Both the position numbers and the translations under genes were made by a program. Below, in pieces: positions 43,530-55,740 of a stretch of DNA of 64,000 nt; within the stretch, counting starts at the first letter, position 1; each line of letters starts with the position of its first letter. Source of the DNA: Benincasa hispida (lineage: Eukaryota > Streptophyta > Magnoliopsida > Cucurbitales > Cucurbitaceae); assembly GCF_009727055.1 (NCBI RefSeq), contig NC_052354.1:52190860-52254859 (forward strand). The letters run 5' to 3'. Under the pieces are notes generated by a model, which was not told where the DNA came from, did not search any database, and was given only the letters and a program-made list of their open reading frames with translations.

Positions 43530-45935
43530 AACTATAGTTGTCCACTGTCAGCTTGTTGAGGGTGAGAGTCCCAGTCTTGTCACTGCAAAGTACATCCATT
43601 CATGCCATTTCTTCAATGGCTGTCATTCTTTTGGTAATAGCACCTTGCTCAGCTAGACGGTGAGAACCGATAGCCATGGTCACTGACAACACCGTTGGCA
43701 TGGCGATAGGAATGCCACCAATGAGAAGAACCAACAAGTTATCAATGCCCTCTCTGTATGCCCTATTTTGGATTGGGTACATCACTAGGATCTCAATGAG
43801 CATTCCTATAGCAATGGAGCAAATGCAGAAGTTACCAATGGCTGTTAGCACCTGATTGATTAAACAAACAAATCATCAATGTTAGTTTCCCAAAAATGTC
43901 TAAAAGATAACATTAGGTTGGTTATAGAATTGAGGAAAAATAAATTAAAAAATATAGGGACAGTTGCAAATATAGGAATCACGTCCAAGTATTAGTCGAT
44001 ATAGCACAATGCAAACAAAATCTGCAGATATTGCAAAATTTAGATCCCGCTCTCGAAGTCTACTAGTGATAGATTTTATCACTAATAGATTTTGCTATAT
44101 TTGCAAATCTTTATGAATATTGCTAAACACTTAATTATTGGCCCTAAAAGTGCTATCCATTGTAATTACCCAAAAATATATCACATCTTCACCTTTTGGA
44201 AATGACCAACTTGGTTAGTGCTATCAACAAGATGAGCTGCCTTGCCAAATAAGGTGTGGACACCGGTGGCAATAACAATAGCCTCAATTTCTCCTTGTTT
44301 GCAAGTCGAGCCAGAGAAGACCTTGTCACCCGGATTCTTTGTAACCGTTAAGGATTCGCCGGTGAGAGCAGATTGATCAATCTTAAGAGGATCCCCTTCC
44401 AAGAGTCTTGCATCAGCAGGGACAATATCTCCCAACTTGATACTGATCAAATCTCCCGGTACTAAAATAGCTGTCTCTTCCTCACTCCATTTTCCATCTC
44501 TTAAAACCTATAAATCTCCATGGAAGTCAGTCCATCTCACCATATATATATATATATATATATATAATGGGAAGAAATGGCCAAAGAAAAGGGAAACACA
44601 TACCTTGGTTTTGGGAGCAAGCCCTGCCATTAGAGCCGCAGCTGCATTTCCTGCATTGTTCTCTTCAATAAAACTGATGGTGGAGTTGATAATGAGCAGC
44701 ACCATTATTCCAACAAAATCTTGCCAATCCGGAGGCTTTCCCTGCATTATTCAAACACATCAGGTCAATATACCAACACGAAAAAGGAAGTTAAGAAGTA
44801 CAAACACTTAAGTTTGAGTAACATGTCTGAGGGACAACTACTCTACACGTACGAGCATAATAGAACACATGTCTACATAGAGTTAGACACCCATCATTTA
44901 AAGAAAATATAACTACAAGTCCAACATTTGTTAGACATCGAACATCGAACCATTGCTAAGCATAGTAAATAGTGACAAATAATTATGTACAATGAAACAT
45001 ACTAATAATTTTCTTCTGTACAACATTTTGTTTGTATCTTAGGTTTAGAAAATGGCGTGTCACAGTGTCCAAGTCTGGAATGTACTTATTGGTGCTACTT
45101 AGGAAAGGAGGGAAAAAGAGAGAGAAAAGAGTACCCCTCCATTGGCCAAGACGATAGCCATGATAGCAGCAGATTCCATGACCCATGAGAGGGGATTCCA
45201 CATGAAGCCTAAAAACTTGAGGAATTTGCTCTCTTTTTTCTCTTCAAGTTTGTTAGGGCCAAAGATTTGAAGTCTCTTTTCTCCTTCCTCAGATGATAAA
45301 CCCTTTCTATTGCATTTCAGTTGCTCAAATACCTCCTCAATTGGAATCCTCTCCTACAAAAAAAAGAAAAAAAAAAAATCAAACACTAAACCCGTGTATG
45401 ATAACAATTTCATTTTTAGTTTCAAGCATCTCTTATTCTTTACTATAGTTTTTAGTTTCCTTAAAAAAATGTTCGATTTCTTAGTCAAATTTAAAAAACA
45501 AAAATAAGTTTTCTAAGCCATGTTGGACAACTATTTGATTTTTTGTTTTTATTCTTTAAAAATTAAACTTATAAATACTACTTACACTTATTGATTTATT
45601 TGTTTCGTTATCTACTTTTTAATAAGTATTTAAAAAAAAAATTGAAAACTAAAAAACTAGTTCTCATAAGCTATTTTTTGTTTTTTGGAATAAGAATTTA
45701 AGTGTTTAGTTATGAAGGATGAAAACCATGGAAAAGAAGTTAAAAAGCTAGATGGTTGTCCAACGGACCAACAGGATCTTAGAAACACGTGACTTTTTTT
45801 AAGTTTTTATTGCATATGTTTAATTTTAAAAAATTATAAACAAAAAATCAAATAGTTATGAAACGAGTTTGTGTTTAATTGACTTACCAGCTCAACATTC
45901 TCATTTCTTACATCTTCTAATGAAATATCATCCAT
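43530..45935 (-). pseudogene. Plasma-membrane H+-ATPase, 5' half
   Basis: Plant P3A-type proton pump, which would export H+ using ATP. Five exons on the minus strand: 45935-45888 (MDDISLEDVRNENVEL), 45353-45135, 44741-44604, 44507-44193 and 43851 onward. All introns have GT-AG ends and phase 0. Exon 2 has [12 protein letters not shown] and the first membrane segment; exon 3 has [11 protein letters not shown]; exon 4 has the actuator TGES motif (about residues 184-187) and [10 protein letters not shown]; exon 5 has [12 protein letters not shown] of membrane segment 4 and the phosphorylation motif CSDKTGTLT. A TGA at 43602-43600 replaces the glycine before MDVLCSD, about codon 324. The gene then fades out at the copia junction: the nucleotide-binding domain, the last six membrane segments and the regulatory tail are missing. 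Exons 1-4 are undamaged, so the loss looks recent or the stop was secondary. Confidence 0.92.
44540..44567. repeat. (AT)n microsatellite in ATPase intron 3
   Basis: About 13 AT units within the intron between exons 3 and 4. Confidence 0.9.
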
Positions 45936-47642
45936 GTTTATGACACCAAAACCCAATAAAAATAAGAAAACAATTTCTCTCTCTTTCTCTCTCTCTCCCT
46001 CTCTCTTTTAAAGAGAAAGATGGTATAAAAGTAAAAGGAACAAAGAGGATAAATGCTTTAGAACAAGAAATGTTGCAATTAGCTTCTTCAAAATTCTCGT
46101 TTTTATAGGAAAATTTAAAATTTTTGTGAAAATAAGGGAAAAAATGAGGAAAATGAAAGCCATTGAAAGCCATGAAAGTCCAGAGATTGCCAAGACATTG
46201 ACAGCTCCAAAATGTCTTTTTGAATGTGCCTTTTTCTATTTAGAGCTCTTATTCTGTTTCTCTGCAAATTTGGAAGTTTTTCGATTTCATTTATCATATC
46301 AAACATGAGTTTCGAGGTTTGAATCTCCATTATTCACATTTTTTTTTAATATTTATCGTCCATCGAGAGTGTTTGAATGATAATAAAAAAAATAAGAATA
46401 GTTCTTATTAACTAACGATATTTAATAGAAATTAGAGTATGTAAAAAGTATCTAATAGATCTTTAAGCTTTTTGTTTTGTATCTTATAGGTTCTCAACAT
46501 ATACAATTTATATTTTCTTAAAATTGAAGGACCTATTGAATATAAAATTGAATTTTGTGTTTAACGAGATACTAAATACCTAGACCCCATAATTTAGTAA
46601 CCCTTTGGTTTTTGGTTTTTCAAAATTAAGCATTAAACACTCATTCCACCTCTAAGTTTTTTATTTTGTTTTCAACTTTCTACCAATATTTTAAAAAACT
46701 TAACTAAACCAAGTTTTAGAAACTTCATCTTAGGTTTTGGAATTTAGTTAAAAATTGATCCACTCTTTTACTTAAGAAAAATAAAAACGATGAAATATGC
46801 TTAATTTTAAAAAAAAAAACAAAAATAAAAACCCAATAGTTGCACAACAGTGTCTTAATTTTCTGCTTATTAATAAGTTTTGAATGTTAAGAAATATTTA
46901 ATAGACCAAACACATGTAGGAAAAAAGTATTTGCAGAAACAAAATTATTATTGTATTTGTAGAAACAAAAATATTATCCTCAAAAAGTTCACTTCAAACT
47001 TTTTATTTTAAAAAATTATGTCTGACTCGTTTATTTTTTTAAAAATAATTGAAGTAGATATTTGTTTTTAAATGTCGATCCAAAGTATATTTTTTAAAAA
47101 TTAAAAATTCTCCTTAAGTAGATAATAATAATAATAATTAAAAAAAAAAACCTCTTAACAACCAATCTAAGACAATTGGTCAAGTATATTACTTTGACCA
47201 CATATTAAACATTTGAATCTTCAACACCACTTTTTCTAACTTAAAAAACAGCAAACCCATATCTTCATTTACCCAATGTCGTATTTCTTAAATACGATTC
47301 ACATTTATACAAAGCACCCACTTACACAATAAAAAAAAATCCCATCTTCGTATATTATATAGACATTATCAATTCAAAAGATGATGAAACCAAATCAAAT
47401 ATAAAAATTATCAAACGAGCTAGATTGCTAAAATGTGGCAAATCTGTAATGTCTCTTAATAATTTTTGGATATAGATCCAAATACTTTAATACTTTATGT
47501 AACAATGGTATTAACTATATTGTGGCAGTCTCTTACAATAATTTCTCTACATACTATACGTCATCGTTGAGCCACAACGTCGGTAACTGATGGAGTTCAA
47601 ATGGAGTTGGCTTGTTGTTGAATGCTAAGGGTATGATCAATT
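45936..47642. other. Intergenic and likely ATPase promoter
   Basis: AT-rich, no gene. The part next to 45935 should hold the 5' leader and promoter of the ATPase remnant; no confident TATA box was picked. The small frames at 46008-46330 are not conserved proteins. Confidence 0.55.
45977..46009. repeat. CT/GA microsatellite upstream of ATPase start
   Basis: A pyrimidine run (CTCTCT with interruptions) on the plus strand, so GA-rich on the coding strand, about 45 bases upstream of the ATG. Such tracts are common in plant 5' leaders. Confidence 0.75.
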
Positions 47643-47873
47643 TCATTTTGAATTTCTTTTGTAAAAAAAAGCAGGTCTTTGTGGCGATTTAATATATGAA
47701 GTTGTACTCTTAAGCATTGAATTAATTTCCAACATGGATGGCCTATCATCTGCATTTTCTTGGACACAAAGTAAAGCTATTTGCATGCATCTTGTATGTT
47801 TGCAAGTTGAATCAGAATCAAGTGATGGATCCATAAATTCCATCCCTCTGCCCTCTTTCCATGGCTTATATGC
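47643..47873 (-). pseudogene. Receptor kinase last exon
   Basis: The open frame covers kinase subdomains X-XI and the tail SPQRPAFFYKRNSK. The acceptor TATTTAG precedes it. A run of eight T/A bases at 47661-47669 may have shifted the frame near the end, because another frame gives a longer tail; the stop at 47643 may thus be early. Confidence 0.8.
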
Positions 47874-48267
47874 CTAAATATAATAAAGGGTTCTTCAAAG
47901 TTAAAAGTGTTATGACAGAAACAGAATCGACAAATAAAAATAAAGAACAACAAGAAATCAACAAATAGATCTATGTGGGTTTGCTAACAGTATATTGTCT
48001 ATGGCTACGGACAGAATAAGATAACAATTTTATAATTAGAGGAGAAAAACAGATAATACAAACGTAGAAGTACCAGTACGGTTAGAGGGTTTGTACATGA
48101 CACCTCTCTATACCCTAGGCATAAAACGTAAATAATATATAATGCGAGACTCCCGTGCTTAGTCATTTGGAACGCAAAAAACAAATTCAAGATATTCCAA
48201 CAAACATATATTCAATGATATATTTCATTGAGTATCATTTGTGTTTGAGAAAAATGAATAGAGATCA

Positions 48268-50314
48268 TGTAATGACCCGACCCCCTAGGATTTATGTTAG
48301 GCCGTTACTAAAATACATGCATGCATGACACTTAAAATGACACTTCTTTATGTTGAAATAAATGCTAAATAGATACGGAAGTTCAAAAGCCCTTTATTAA
48401 ATGCAAATGTCAAAAACAAAATTAGGGTACCCATAAATCATAAAGGTTAATAAATAAATATGAAAAAAAAAAACAATTCTTACTAACAAGTTCGAACATC
48501 AAAACTAACATTAAGGAAAATATGAAAATAACTTTAAATCTCTTTATGTGGAAGCGTGAAAACTAGTCTCAATGGCTCGATCACGAATTTCGCTTGTCCA
48601 TCGCCAGTGCATCTTTACTCTTACCTGAAACAACAACGTAAGAAAGGATGAGTATAAAATACTCAGTAAGTAACCCCACTACTGGGGCTAGGCTGGGCAT
48701 CTATGTCCTCTAGATACTCACCTATGGCACATATACACATGAAATAAGAAGGAGACTGAGTCCTATCCTACTATAGTTAAGCATGCCCCCTACCTCTGGT
48801 GAATCCCGAAGGAGACACAAACTGGTGAATCCCGAAGGAATCACAAACTGGTGAATCCCGAAGGAATCACAAACTGGTGAATCCCGAAGGAAACATCAAA
48901 TCTAAAGGGACATCTAACTAATCAGTAAGGACAGTCACACGATCTCAACATCAAAATCACCACTGTACGAATCTATGACATACATATAATTCTCGATACC
49001 ATGGCTCTACCACATATACATATACCTCAATAGCATGTTCTACAACATTCAAGTATGCATTAATATCGTAGTTCTACAACATTCATGTATGCCTCAACAT
49101 CATCAGATCAAATACAATCATATGGAAACACATACCACCCCATACTAATATTCAAGTATCTATGTGTATATTTAAACAATTTAGATCTCGTGCCAGAATA
49201 TACTTTGGTTCAGATCATACTATCATTCAACATGCTAACATTTACCATAACATACACTCATCATGCTAGCATATAACTAAAGCCTGGCCCGTGGGCAGTT
49301 CCAATAGTAAGATTACTTACTTTAATCGAAATTCCACAGATAAACTCAGACAACCAAACGATGACCGTAGTTTGAAGTAACGACCCTAACATACGAATAC
49401 AACCATTAAATTTTTCAGTGCAACAATAATTGTGAAATCTCATATTCAAAACCACAATACCCAAAAGCTTACCCAAATAACTTGATCAACAACCACTCCC
49501 AAGATTTCGACTCCAAAAAAACTCCTACTAACATATTTTAACTCCCAATGAACGATGACTTGGAACCTTAAAGATACAAGGGTTAAGTCAAACTTAACTC
49601 AGTAATCGAACCAACAATAAGGACCAAAACTCTTACCAACACTCTTGCCGAACGATCTTGAGTCCGCTGGACAGTCGCTGCTGTGATTTCCCAAGTTCAA
49701 ATCTGAAATTAAATAAGGTGACTAATTAAATAAGGCGGTGGAGAAACCGGCTGACGAGCAGCGGCGAGTTCAGATTCTGAGCAGTGAAGGGAGGCGGCGC
49801 GTCGTTCGGAATGGCAGTGAGAGGAGGCGGCGCGACGGTCGTTCGGAATGGTAGTGAGAGAGGCGCGGTGGCGGATCTGGGCAACGAGGGAGGTGCGATG
49901 GATCTAGCTGTGAAGGGAGGCGACGCGACGGTGGGTCTGATGAGGCAGTGAAGGAGGGCTCGTGCGAGAGGAGATGCATGAGGGAGATGGCGATGGGTTT
50001 TCTTTTTATTTTTTTAAAATAATAATAATAATAATAAAGGAAAATAGTATAATTATAATTAAATCATTTCCTTATTCCACTTTATACTATTTAATTCATT
50101 TCCTTTTCCAAAGAAAATTAATTTATGTCATTAATTTTTAACTTGAATTTCAAAATTGAATAATTTTGAATAATTTTCACCAAAACTTAAATTCTCACAC
50201 TTCAAATCTAAAATTCCAAACATGTCCTCCAACTAAGGACAATTACTGAATTTCCAACTAATAAAATTACTAAAAATTACATTATTATTAAATAAATAAA
50301 TGTGAGATGTTACA
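48268..50314 (-). mobile_element. Solo gypsy LTR in kinase intron, TSD GATCA
   Basis: A 2.05-kb segment from TGTAATGACCCGACC to GAGATGTTACA, flanked by GATCA at 48263-48267 and 50315-50319. The ends are inverted (TGTAA...TTACA), so orientation is not set by them. A C-rich, leader-like stretch read on the minus strand (49979-49760) and the ACTGAGTATTTTATACTC block suggest minus. The frame 49770-49979 (arginine- and proline-rich) is probably leader. No coding domain remains. It lies in the intron before the last kinase exon. Confidence 0.88.
48797..48893. repeat. 26-bp tandem repeat, four units
   Basis: CTGGTGAATCCCGAAGGAAT plus CACAAA, four copies with small changes, within the solo gypsy LTR. 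Confidence 0.9.
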
Positions 50315-50319
50315 GATCA

Positions 50320-50744
50320 GATATATGAAGCTATTACTAGAAAAATTCATTCAAACCAATCTTTGACAGTGTTTCAGTTGATTGGATAACAATGGTAAAT
50401 TTAAGAAAAAATTACCTTTTTGATCTCTAAGTTTTTGTCTAGTTTTCATTTAGTTTTTATGTTTTAAAATGTTACAATTTTACACTTGAGATTTAAATTT
50501 CATTTCAATTTGATCCCTAGGTTCAAGATTTATACTTTTAATACATCGATTTTTCACTAAATGCTCATTTAGTCTTTAATGTTAAATGTGTCTAATAATT
50601 AATTTAAAATAATTAAAAGAACTATAATTGATTAAGTTTCACTATAAACTATGACAATTATTTAACTTCAATTAATTACGATGAAAATATATGATTGATT
50701 ATGAGAAGACCAACTTATATGTATATAAAGTATGAGAGACTTAC
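50320..50744. other. Kinase intron remainder
   Basis: AT-rich, no gene. It is the upstream part of the intron that received the solo LTR. Confidence 0.65.
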
Positions 50745-51058
50745 ATAATCTAGAAGATTCAAATGTCCATGCACTCCATACAGCTTGGAAGTCTTCTTGC
50801 ACTTATGATTTGAAAAAGAAGACTCTGGAACTAAATACATCTGATTTTGTGGAATAAAGACCTTTCCTCACATACTCGGGAGGAATATAACCACTACATT
50901 GGATGCACACGAAAGCTTATATTAAACAAAAATTTAAAAACAAAAGATCTTGAATAAAATAATATTTGAGTGAAAGATAATATTGTGCTTACTGTGTTCT
51001 CGCAATCCGACTCGTGTTTGCTTCAAGTTCATCTTTTGTAAAGATTCTAGCCACACCA

Positions 51059-51500
51059 TGTTGATTCAGATGTCACGAAATTTGTTGTGTTGTAGAAGAA
51101 CCACTGCCTTGAAAGCAAATACAACGCGACCTTGGTGCTAATCACTTATGTCGGTTGCTCCTTAAGTTTAATGCAGCCTCCACCAGAAAAAGGACTAGAA
51201 CCGATGAGAAGGTTGCTCAGAACAGTATAAATCAAATTGAGAAAGAAGAATAAAATTTAGTTATATGTTCTCTCTCACAGATCTGAATGTATTATATAGT
51301 AGAGGAGAGGAGGACACCAACGGATGGAAAGGAAAGGGCAAAAATTGAAAGGTCCGTTTGATAAAACACGAGACACAGCAGAATAAGGATCTAATTACAC
51401 TCTAATTGCTTCTAATTAAAAGGAAAATAACATGCAAATATAGGAAAAATAGTAAATTAAAAGGGATATAATACAACCTTTATAGCTCTCGAAAAACGCT
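51059..51500 (-). mobile_element. Family D 3' LTR, distal part
   Basis: Shares 51070-51260 with 58400-58620. A TATA-like box is read on the minus strand (CTACTATATAATAC, near 51290-51303). Past about 51276 the text differs from the 5' LTR, which has the ACTCAATGGAC/AATCTCC repeats there. The edge with the family C LTR near 51500 is approximate. Confidence 0.6.
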
Positions 51501-53266
51501 TTTTCTCGCTGAATCTCGATCCGAACTCTTTTGAAACACCACTAGAGTTTACCCACTATTCTCTGGACTCAGAACCGGGTTATGGGACCCGGTGAATGAA
51601 GGAATGAAAAGGGGAAGAAATAGTGGTTCAAGGTTAATGTGAGAAAAAGGGAATTTTAGGTGAGAATTTTGGAAACCAAAATTATAAAAATTCAGCTTTC
51701 TTAAAGGAGAAAAGAAGAAAAAATATGTTTTATAAAACTTCCTTTTTATAAAACAATTACATGCATCTAATGCATGTAAAAACTCACCAAAAATCAACAC
51801 CTCACAAAGCACTAAACCAAAGTGGGCTATGTATCATTCTATAATGTTTACACATAGTCCACTTAAGTTAGTGGGATTATCCAATAAATGTTGGATAATC
51901 CCACTAACTTTAGTCAAGGGAAAAATGTTCTTTTTCCATTTGGTCAAAGTCAAACTTTGACTTTCCATAGTGAAAAAGTCAACCATTTGACTTTTTACAG
52001 TTTTGACCCTTTGACTAATTTTGACCTCCGGAACATGAATCCGTATTCATATTTTTAAAATTCAAATCACATTTGAATATAGAGCACCATACAAAATACC
52101 GATAGCGATATTGCATATACTTGTCGGCTTTAATCCCTTTTTTCTAATTTGAACAATTCAAATTAATCCAATATAGTGTTCTAAGTTTAATCCATATGAG
52201 CTAGCAGGGGGACCTAATGGACCTATAGATCATGGGCTCTAACAATCAGAGATTAACCGGTAAAACTCTTTAACCTAATTAATCAACATTTGTTAACTAA
52301 CGGGTCATTCCACTAAAATCTCATAGTTGCACTCCTCTCACTGTAGATATATTTCTATCCATCTGATATAACCATAATCAGTAAGTCAATTTTTCACAAG
52401 TTTTTCGTGGTCTTGGATGGGTTAAAATACTGTTTTACCCTCGAGAACACTTTTTGTTCCTTCAGTCCCACTGAACCTCTAAAGAACAATTGATTTGTGG
52501 TCCAACCAACAAATCCAGTTTCTCTCAGCCTGGTGAGAGGGTGGAGCCCCTTGTTCTTATTCCGAAGTCAGCACTTAAGGGAACAACCTATCTACTACCA
52601 CTAGAGACAAGTAGGAGTGAAGTCTGTCTTGTACCCTATGTTCTCAGCTATTTACCCGGTCTTACCCCTGAAATGGGAGGCTTATTGAGCCAAGCTGTTG
52701 AGCTGCTCTCACCCATGCAGATCTAAGGATAATCTCGAATAAACAGAAGTTTATAGTTAGCTCAGGATTGAGATTGAGTTACCTAGGTCATCAAATTCGA
52801 ATAAGTCAGTTTTATACAGTAAACGGTGTTATAAAGTAAAAGTGACTAAGTCGTGGTCCAGTCTTATACCAGTTTTATACAGTAAACGGTGTTATAAAGT
52901 AAAAGTGACTAAGTCGTGGTCCAGTCTTATACAAACTCATTGCATAGGATGCCCCCACTCACATATCTCTATATGAACGATTCAGGATCACATCGTTTGT
53001 ACTAATTATAAAGTGGGTCGCATCCATAGTGTCTCCAGAACAAGGCACCCAACCTTATCTCTATACTATAGACCATTTTAGGCTATATAATTGAACTTGA
53101 TTCATGTTTTATGTCATCACATAAAGTTTAAGCCTACATTAAATAGCCTCAGGACCTTAGTTTATTGGATTCAAGATTACAATTTCAATAACAATTTTAT
53201 CGAAAAATAAAACAGAATATGTTTATCAATTTACAAACTACGAGTTTTAAGACATAAAATCCAACA
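51500..53266 (-). mobile_element. Copia family C LTR
   Basis: On the minus strand it starts TGTTGGATTTTATG at 53266, just after a purine-rich tract. It carries the copia LTR landmarks (antisense of GTTTATTCGAGATTATCCTT at 52725-52750, and the CCCATGCAGATC block). It resembles the fragment at 1579-2436. The far edge, near 51500, is not defined. The frame 52490-52726 lies inside it and is not a gene. Confidence 0.7.
52807..52932. repeat. 63-bp tandem duplication in LTR
   Basis: 52807-52869 (from CAGTTTTATACAGTAAACGG) is repeated at 52870-52932 without a visible difference. It is therefore very recent, or an assembly artefact. Confidence 0.92.
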
Positions 53267-53395
53267 AACTCCCACTTGGACTAAAACTCCTAGTAGAGTA
53301 TCACAATGTTGAATTTAAGTGAGGAAAAGAAACATGTGAGTACAATAAACACATGAATACAATAAACTAGGGCATATACCCAAAACTGGTAACGG
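53267..53395 (-). mobile_element. Family C 3' untranslated end with PPT
   Basis: Minus-strand GTCCAAGTGGGAGTT (53281-53267) is a polypurine tract before the LTR. Upstream of it, CCCTAGTTTATTGTATTC is the same text found after RNase H in unit 2 (31030-31060). It is cut at about 53395. Confidence 0.7.
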
Positions 53396-53743
53396 ACGGA
53401 AATTAATAGACAAACTCAACAGATAAAATCTCCAACTGACGGTCCAGACGATTAAGTAATAAAATTTAATTTATAAATAAAAGGATAAGTAATAAAAATT
53501 TAATTTTTTTTCGTGCAAGCACGGTTACTCGAACCCGCCTGTCCGACCAGACGAACGGCAGCAGCGACGATGCGTGCGTGTAATGAAAGGGTTATACTTC
53601 CACCAAAAACTCACTTTGAATTTTCATCAATAATGCCTTAATATTTATACCTTCTAAGAAATTCTAAATCTATCCATGTGGGTCAAAACTTCCCACTCTC
53701 TTAACTTTTCCTATGGGTCTAAGCCCAAAAGTAATTTCCAACA
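53396..53743 (-). mobile_element. Family D 3' LTR, proximal part
   Basis: Begins TGTTGGAAATTAC on the minus strand at 53743, preceded by a purine-rich tract (53754-53744). It matches 58680-59002 of the 5' LTR. Confidence 0.75.
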
Positions 53744-54419
53744 ATTCTCCACAAATGACTGTTACATAAAAGTTAATAAGTAAAAAAATAAAAGTTTAAT
53801 TGAAAAATAAATAAGTGTTCTAAGAAAATAAAGAAGATCAGCTTTAAACATCAATATCTAACGATTTGAATTGATGCATAGTGAAATAGGGCAACAACTC
53901 TATTAGAGAAAGTGAGTTACCTCTTGAACTTTCAATAACATTGGTTGAAACCCCTACATGTCTTACTCCTAGTCGTTCTCTCGATTCTGCGATATAAAGT
54001 GTGCTTATTATGATCATACACATAAACCTCGGGTCATCGTGAAAGCTCTAGAAAGAGACCTTTAAACTCTTTCATAGAAGGCAGCCACACCTTCACAATC
54101 ATGTTAATTGTTTCATCAAGTCTATCTCAATAGACCACTCAAAACTGAGCTATGAAGACTTCGTGTTTAGTCCATACTAGGACCTACTTCATCAAGTATG
54201 TCAAAGAAAAATCACTCAAAACTGAGCTATGAAGATTTTACACTCATCCATCAAGTCCATACCAGGACCGCCCAAAAGAAGGGTTATGGAATTTTAAAAG
54301 GTTTTAGTTCTTTCCATCAAGTCTGTACTGGGACCATCCAAATGAAGAGCTATGGACCATCAAGTTTATCGCAATAGACTACCCAGATAAAAGGCTATAG
54401 AATCCTATAAGGGTTTAAG
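53744..54419 (-). other. Family D 3' non-coding with imperfect repeats
   Basis: No coding signal. 54110-54420 contains degenerate direct repeats built from CATCAAGTC(T/C)AT and GAGCTATG(A/G)A at intervals of about 50-75 bases. Confidence 0.65.
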
Positions 54420-55740
54420 CCTCATGTTTACTGATGATTCTAAAATTATTTTCCTTGTTAGGCCTTTGGTTAAAGGGTCAGCCAATTTTTGCTCAGACCT
54501 CATAAAATCCAAGAAAATAATTCATTCCTTTAACAATTGTTTCACAACTCTATATGTAAGACGAATATGTCTTCTTTTACCATTGTATACACTATTCTTG
54601 CCAATACCTATGGCAGCCTGTGAATCACAGTGCACAAATACTAGTACTGATGCCCCCACAATAGTATATCCCCTTGTAGGCTTCTAAGTCATTCAGCCTC
54701 CTATCCTGCTAGTTCTAGAGCAATAAATTTTTATTCCATAATGGATTTAGCTATGCAAACCTATTTTGCAGACTTCCATGATATTGTTCCTCCTCAGAGT
54801 AAAAAAACATAACCACTTGTAGAAATGACTTCGTCATTATCAGATACTCAATTAACATCACAATAACCTTCTAATACAACAGGAAATTTGTTAAAATGTA
54901 AATAATAGTTCACGGTTCCATTAAGATATCTTAATAGACGACGAAGAGAACTCCAATGATCCTTATCAGGATTATGTGTAGATCTACTTAATCCATTAAC
55001 AACATATACAATATCAGGTCTAGTATAGTTGATTAAAAACATAATACTACCTATAATCTTTGCATGTTCAGATTGAGATACACATCACCTTTATTTTTCT
55101 TAAGACTTATACTAGCATCATAAGGATTTCTTGCAGAAGGATCATCAAAACAATCAAACTTCTTTAGTAATTTTTCAATCTAGTGTGATTGGCACAAAGG
55201 AAAACCATTTTCAGTTTTCATTATCTTAACACCAAGTATTACGTTAGCTTCCCCTAAATATTTCATTTCAAAATGGGAAGATAATAACAATTTGGTATTT
55301 CGTATCATCTCTATCTTTGTTCCAAAGATGAGCATATCATCAACATACAAACATATAATCACACCATTGTTTAAGAGCTTGTTTAAGACCATAAAGATAT
55401 TTTTTTAGTTTACATACTTTGTTTTCCTGATCGGCAATTGTATAGCCTTTAGACTGTACCATATGGATTTCTTCTTCTATATCACCATTGAAGAATGGTA
55501 TTTTTACATCCATTTCGTGAATTAGAAGTCCATGGATAGCAGCCAACATAATTAAGACCCTAATAATAGCTATTTTTGTTACAAGGGAATACGTATCAAA
55601 ATAATCAACACCTTGTTTTTGTGTATACCCTACTACTACCAATCTAGACTTGTATCTCTCAATTGAACCATCTGACCTCATTTTCCTTTTGAAAATCCAC
55701 TTTCACTTAATAGGTTTACTTTCTTTTGGAAGATCTACTA
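54420..55740 (-). pseudogene. Family D copia RT and RNase H
   Basis: On the minus strand 55340-55681 reads the RT start (ERYKSRLVVVGYTQKQGVDY, HEMDVKIPFFNGDIEEE, CKLKKYLYGLKQ). 55180-55392 has the intact catalytic box LYVDDMLIFGTK and MKYLGEANVILGVK. 54848-55042 has [16 protein letters not shown] and [13 protein letters not shown]. RNase H follows at 54840-54425 across stops (HCDSQAAIGIGKNSVYN, RSEQKLADPLTKGLTRK). The frame breaks at about 55390, 55180 and 54848. The YVDD is kept, but the copy cannot be made as one protein. Confidence 0.86.

Noticed and set aside
49770..49979. Arginine/proline-rich small protein
   Set aside because: Lies in the leader part of a solo gypsy LTR on the minus strand; composition explains the frame.
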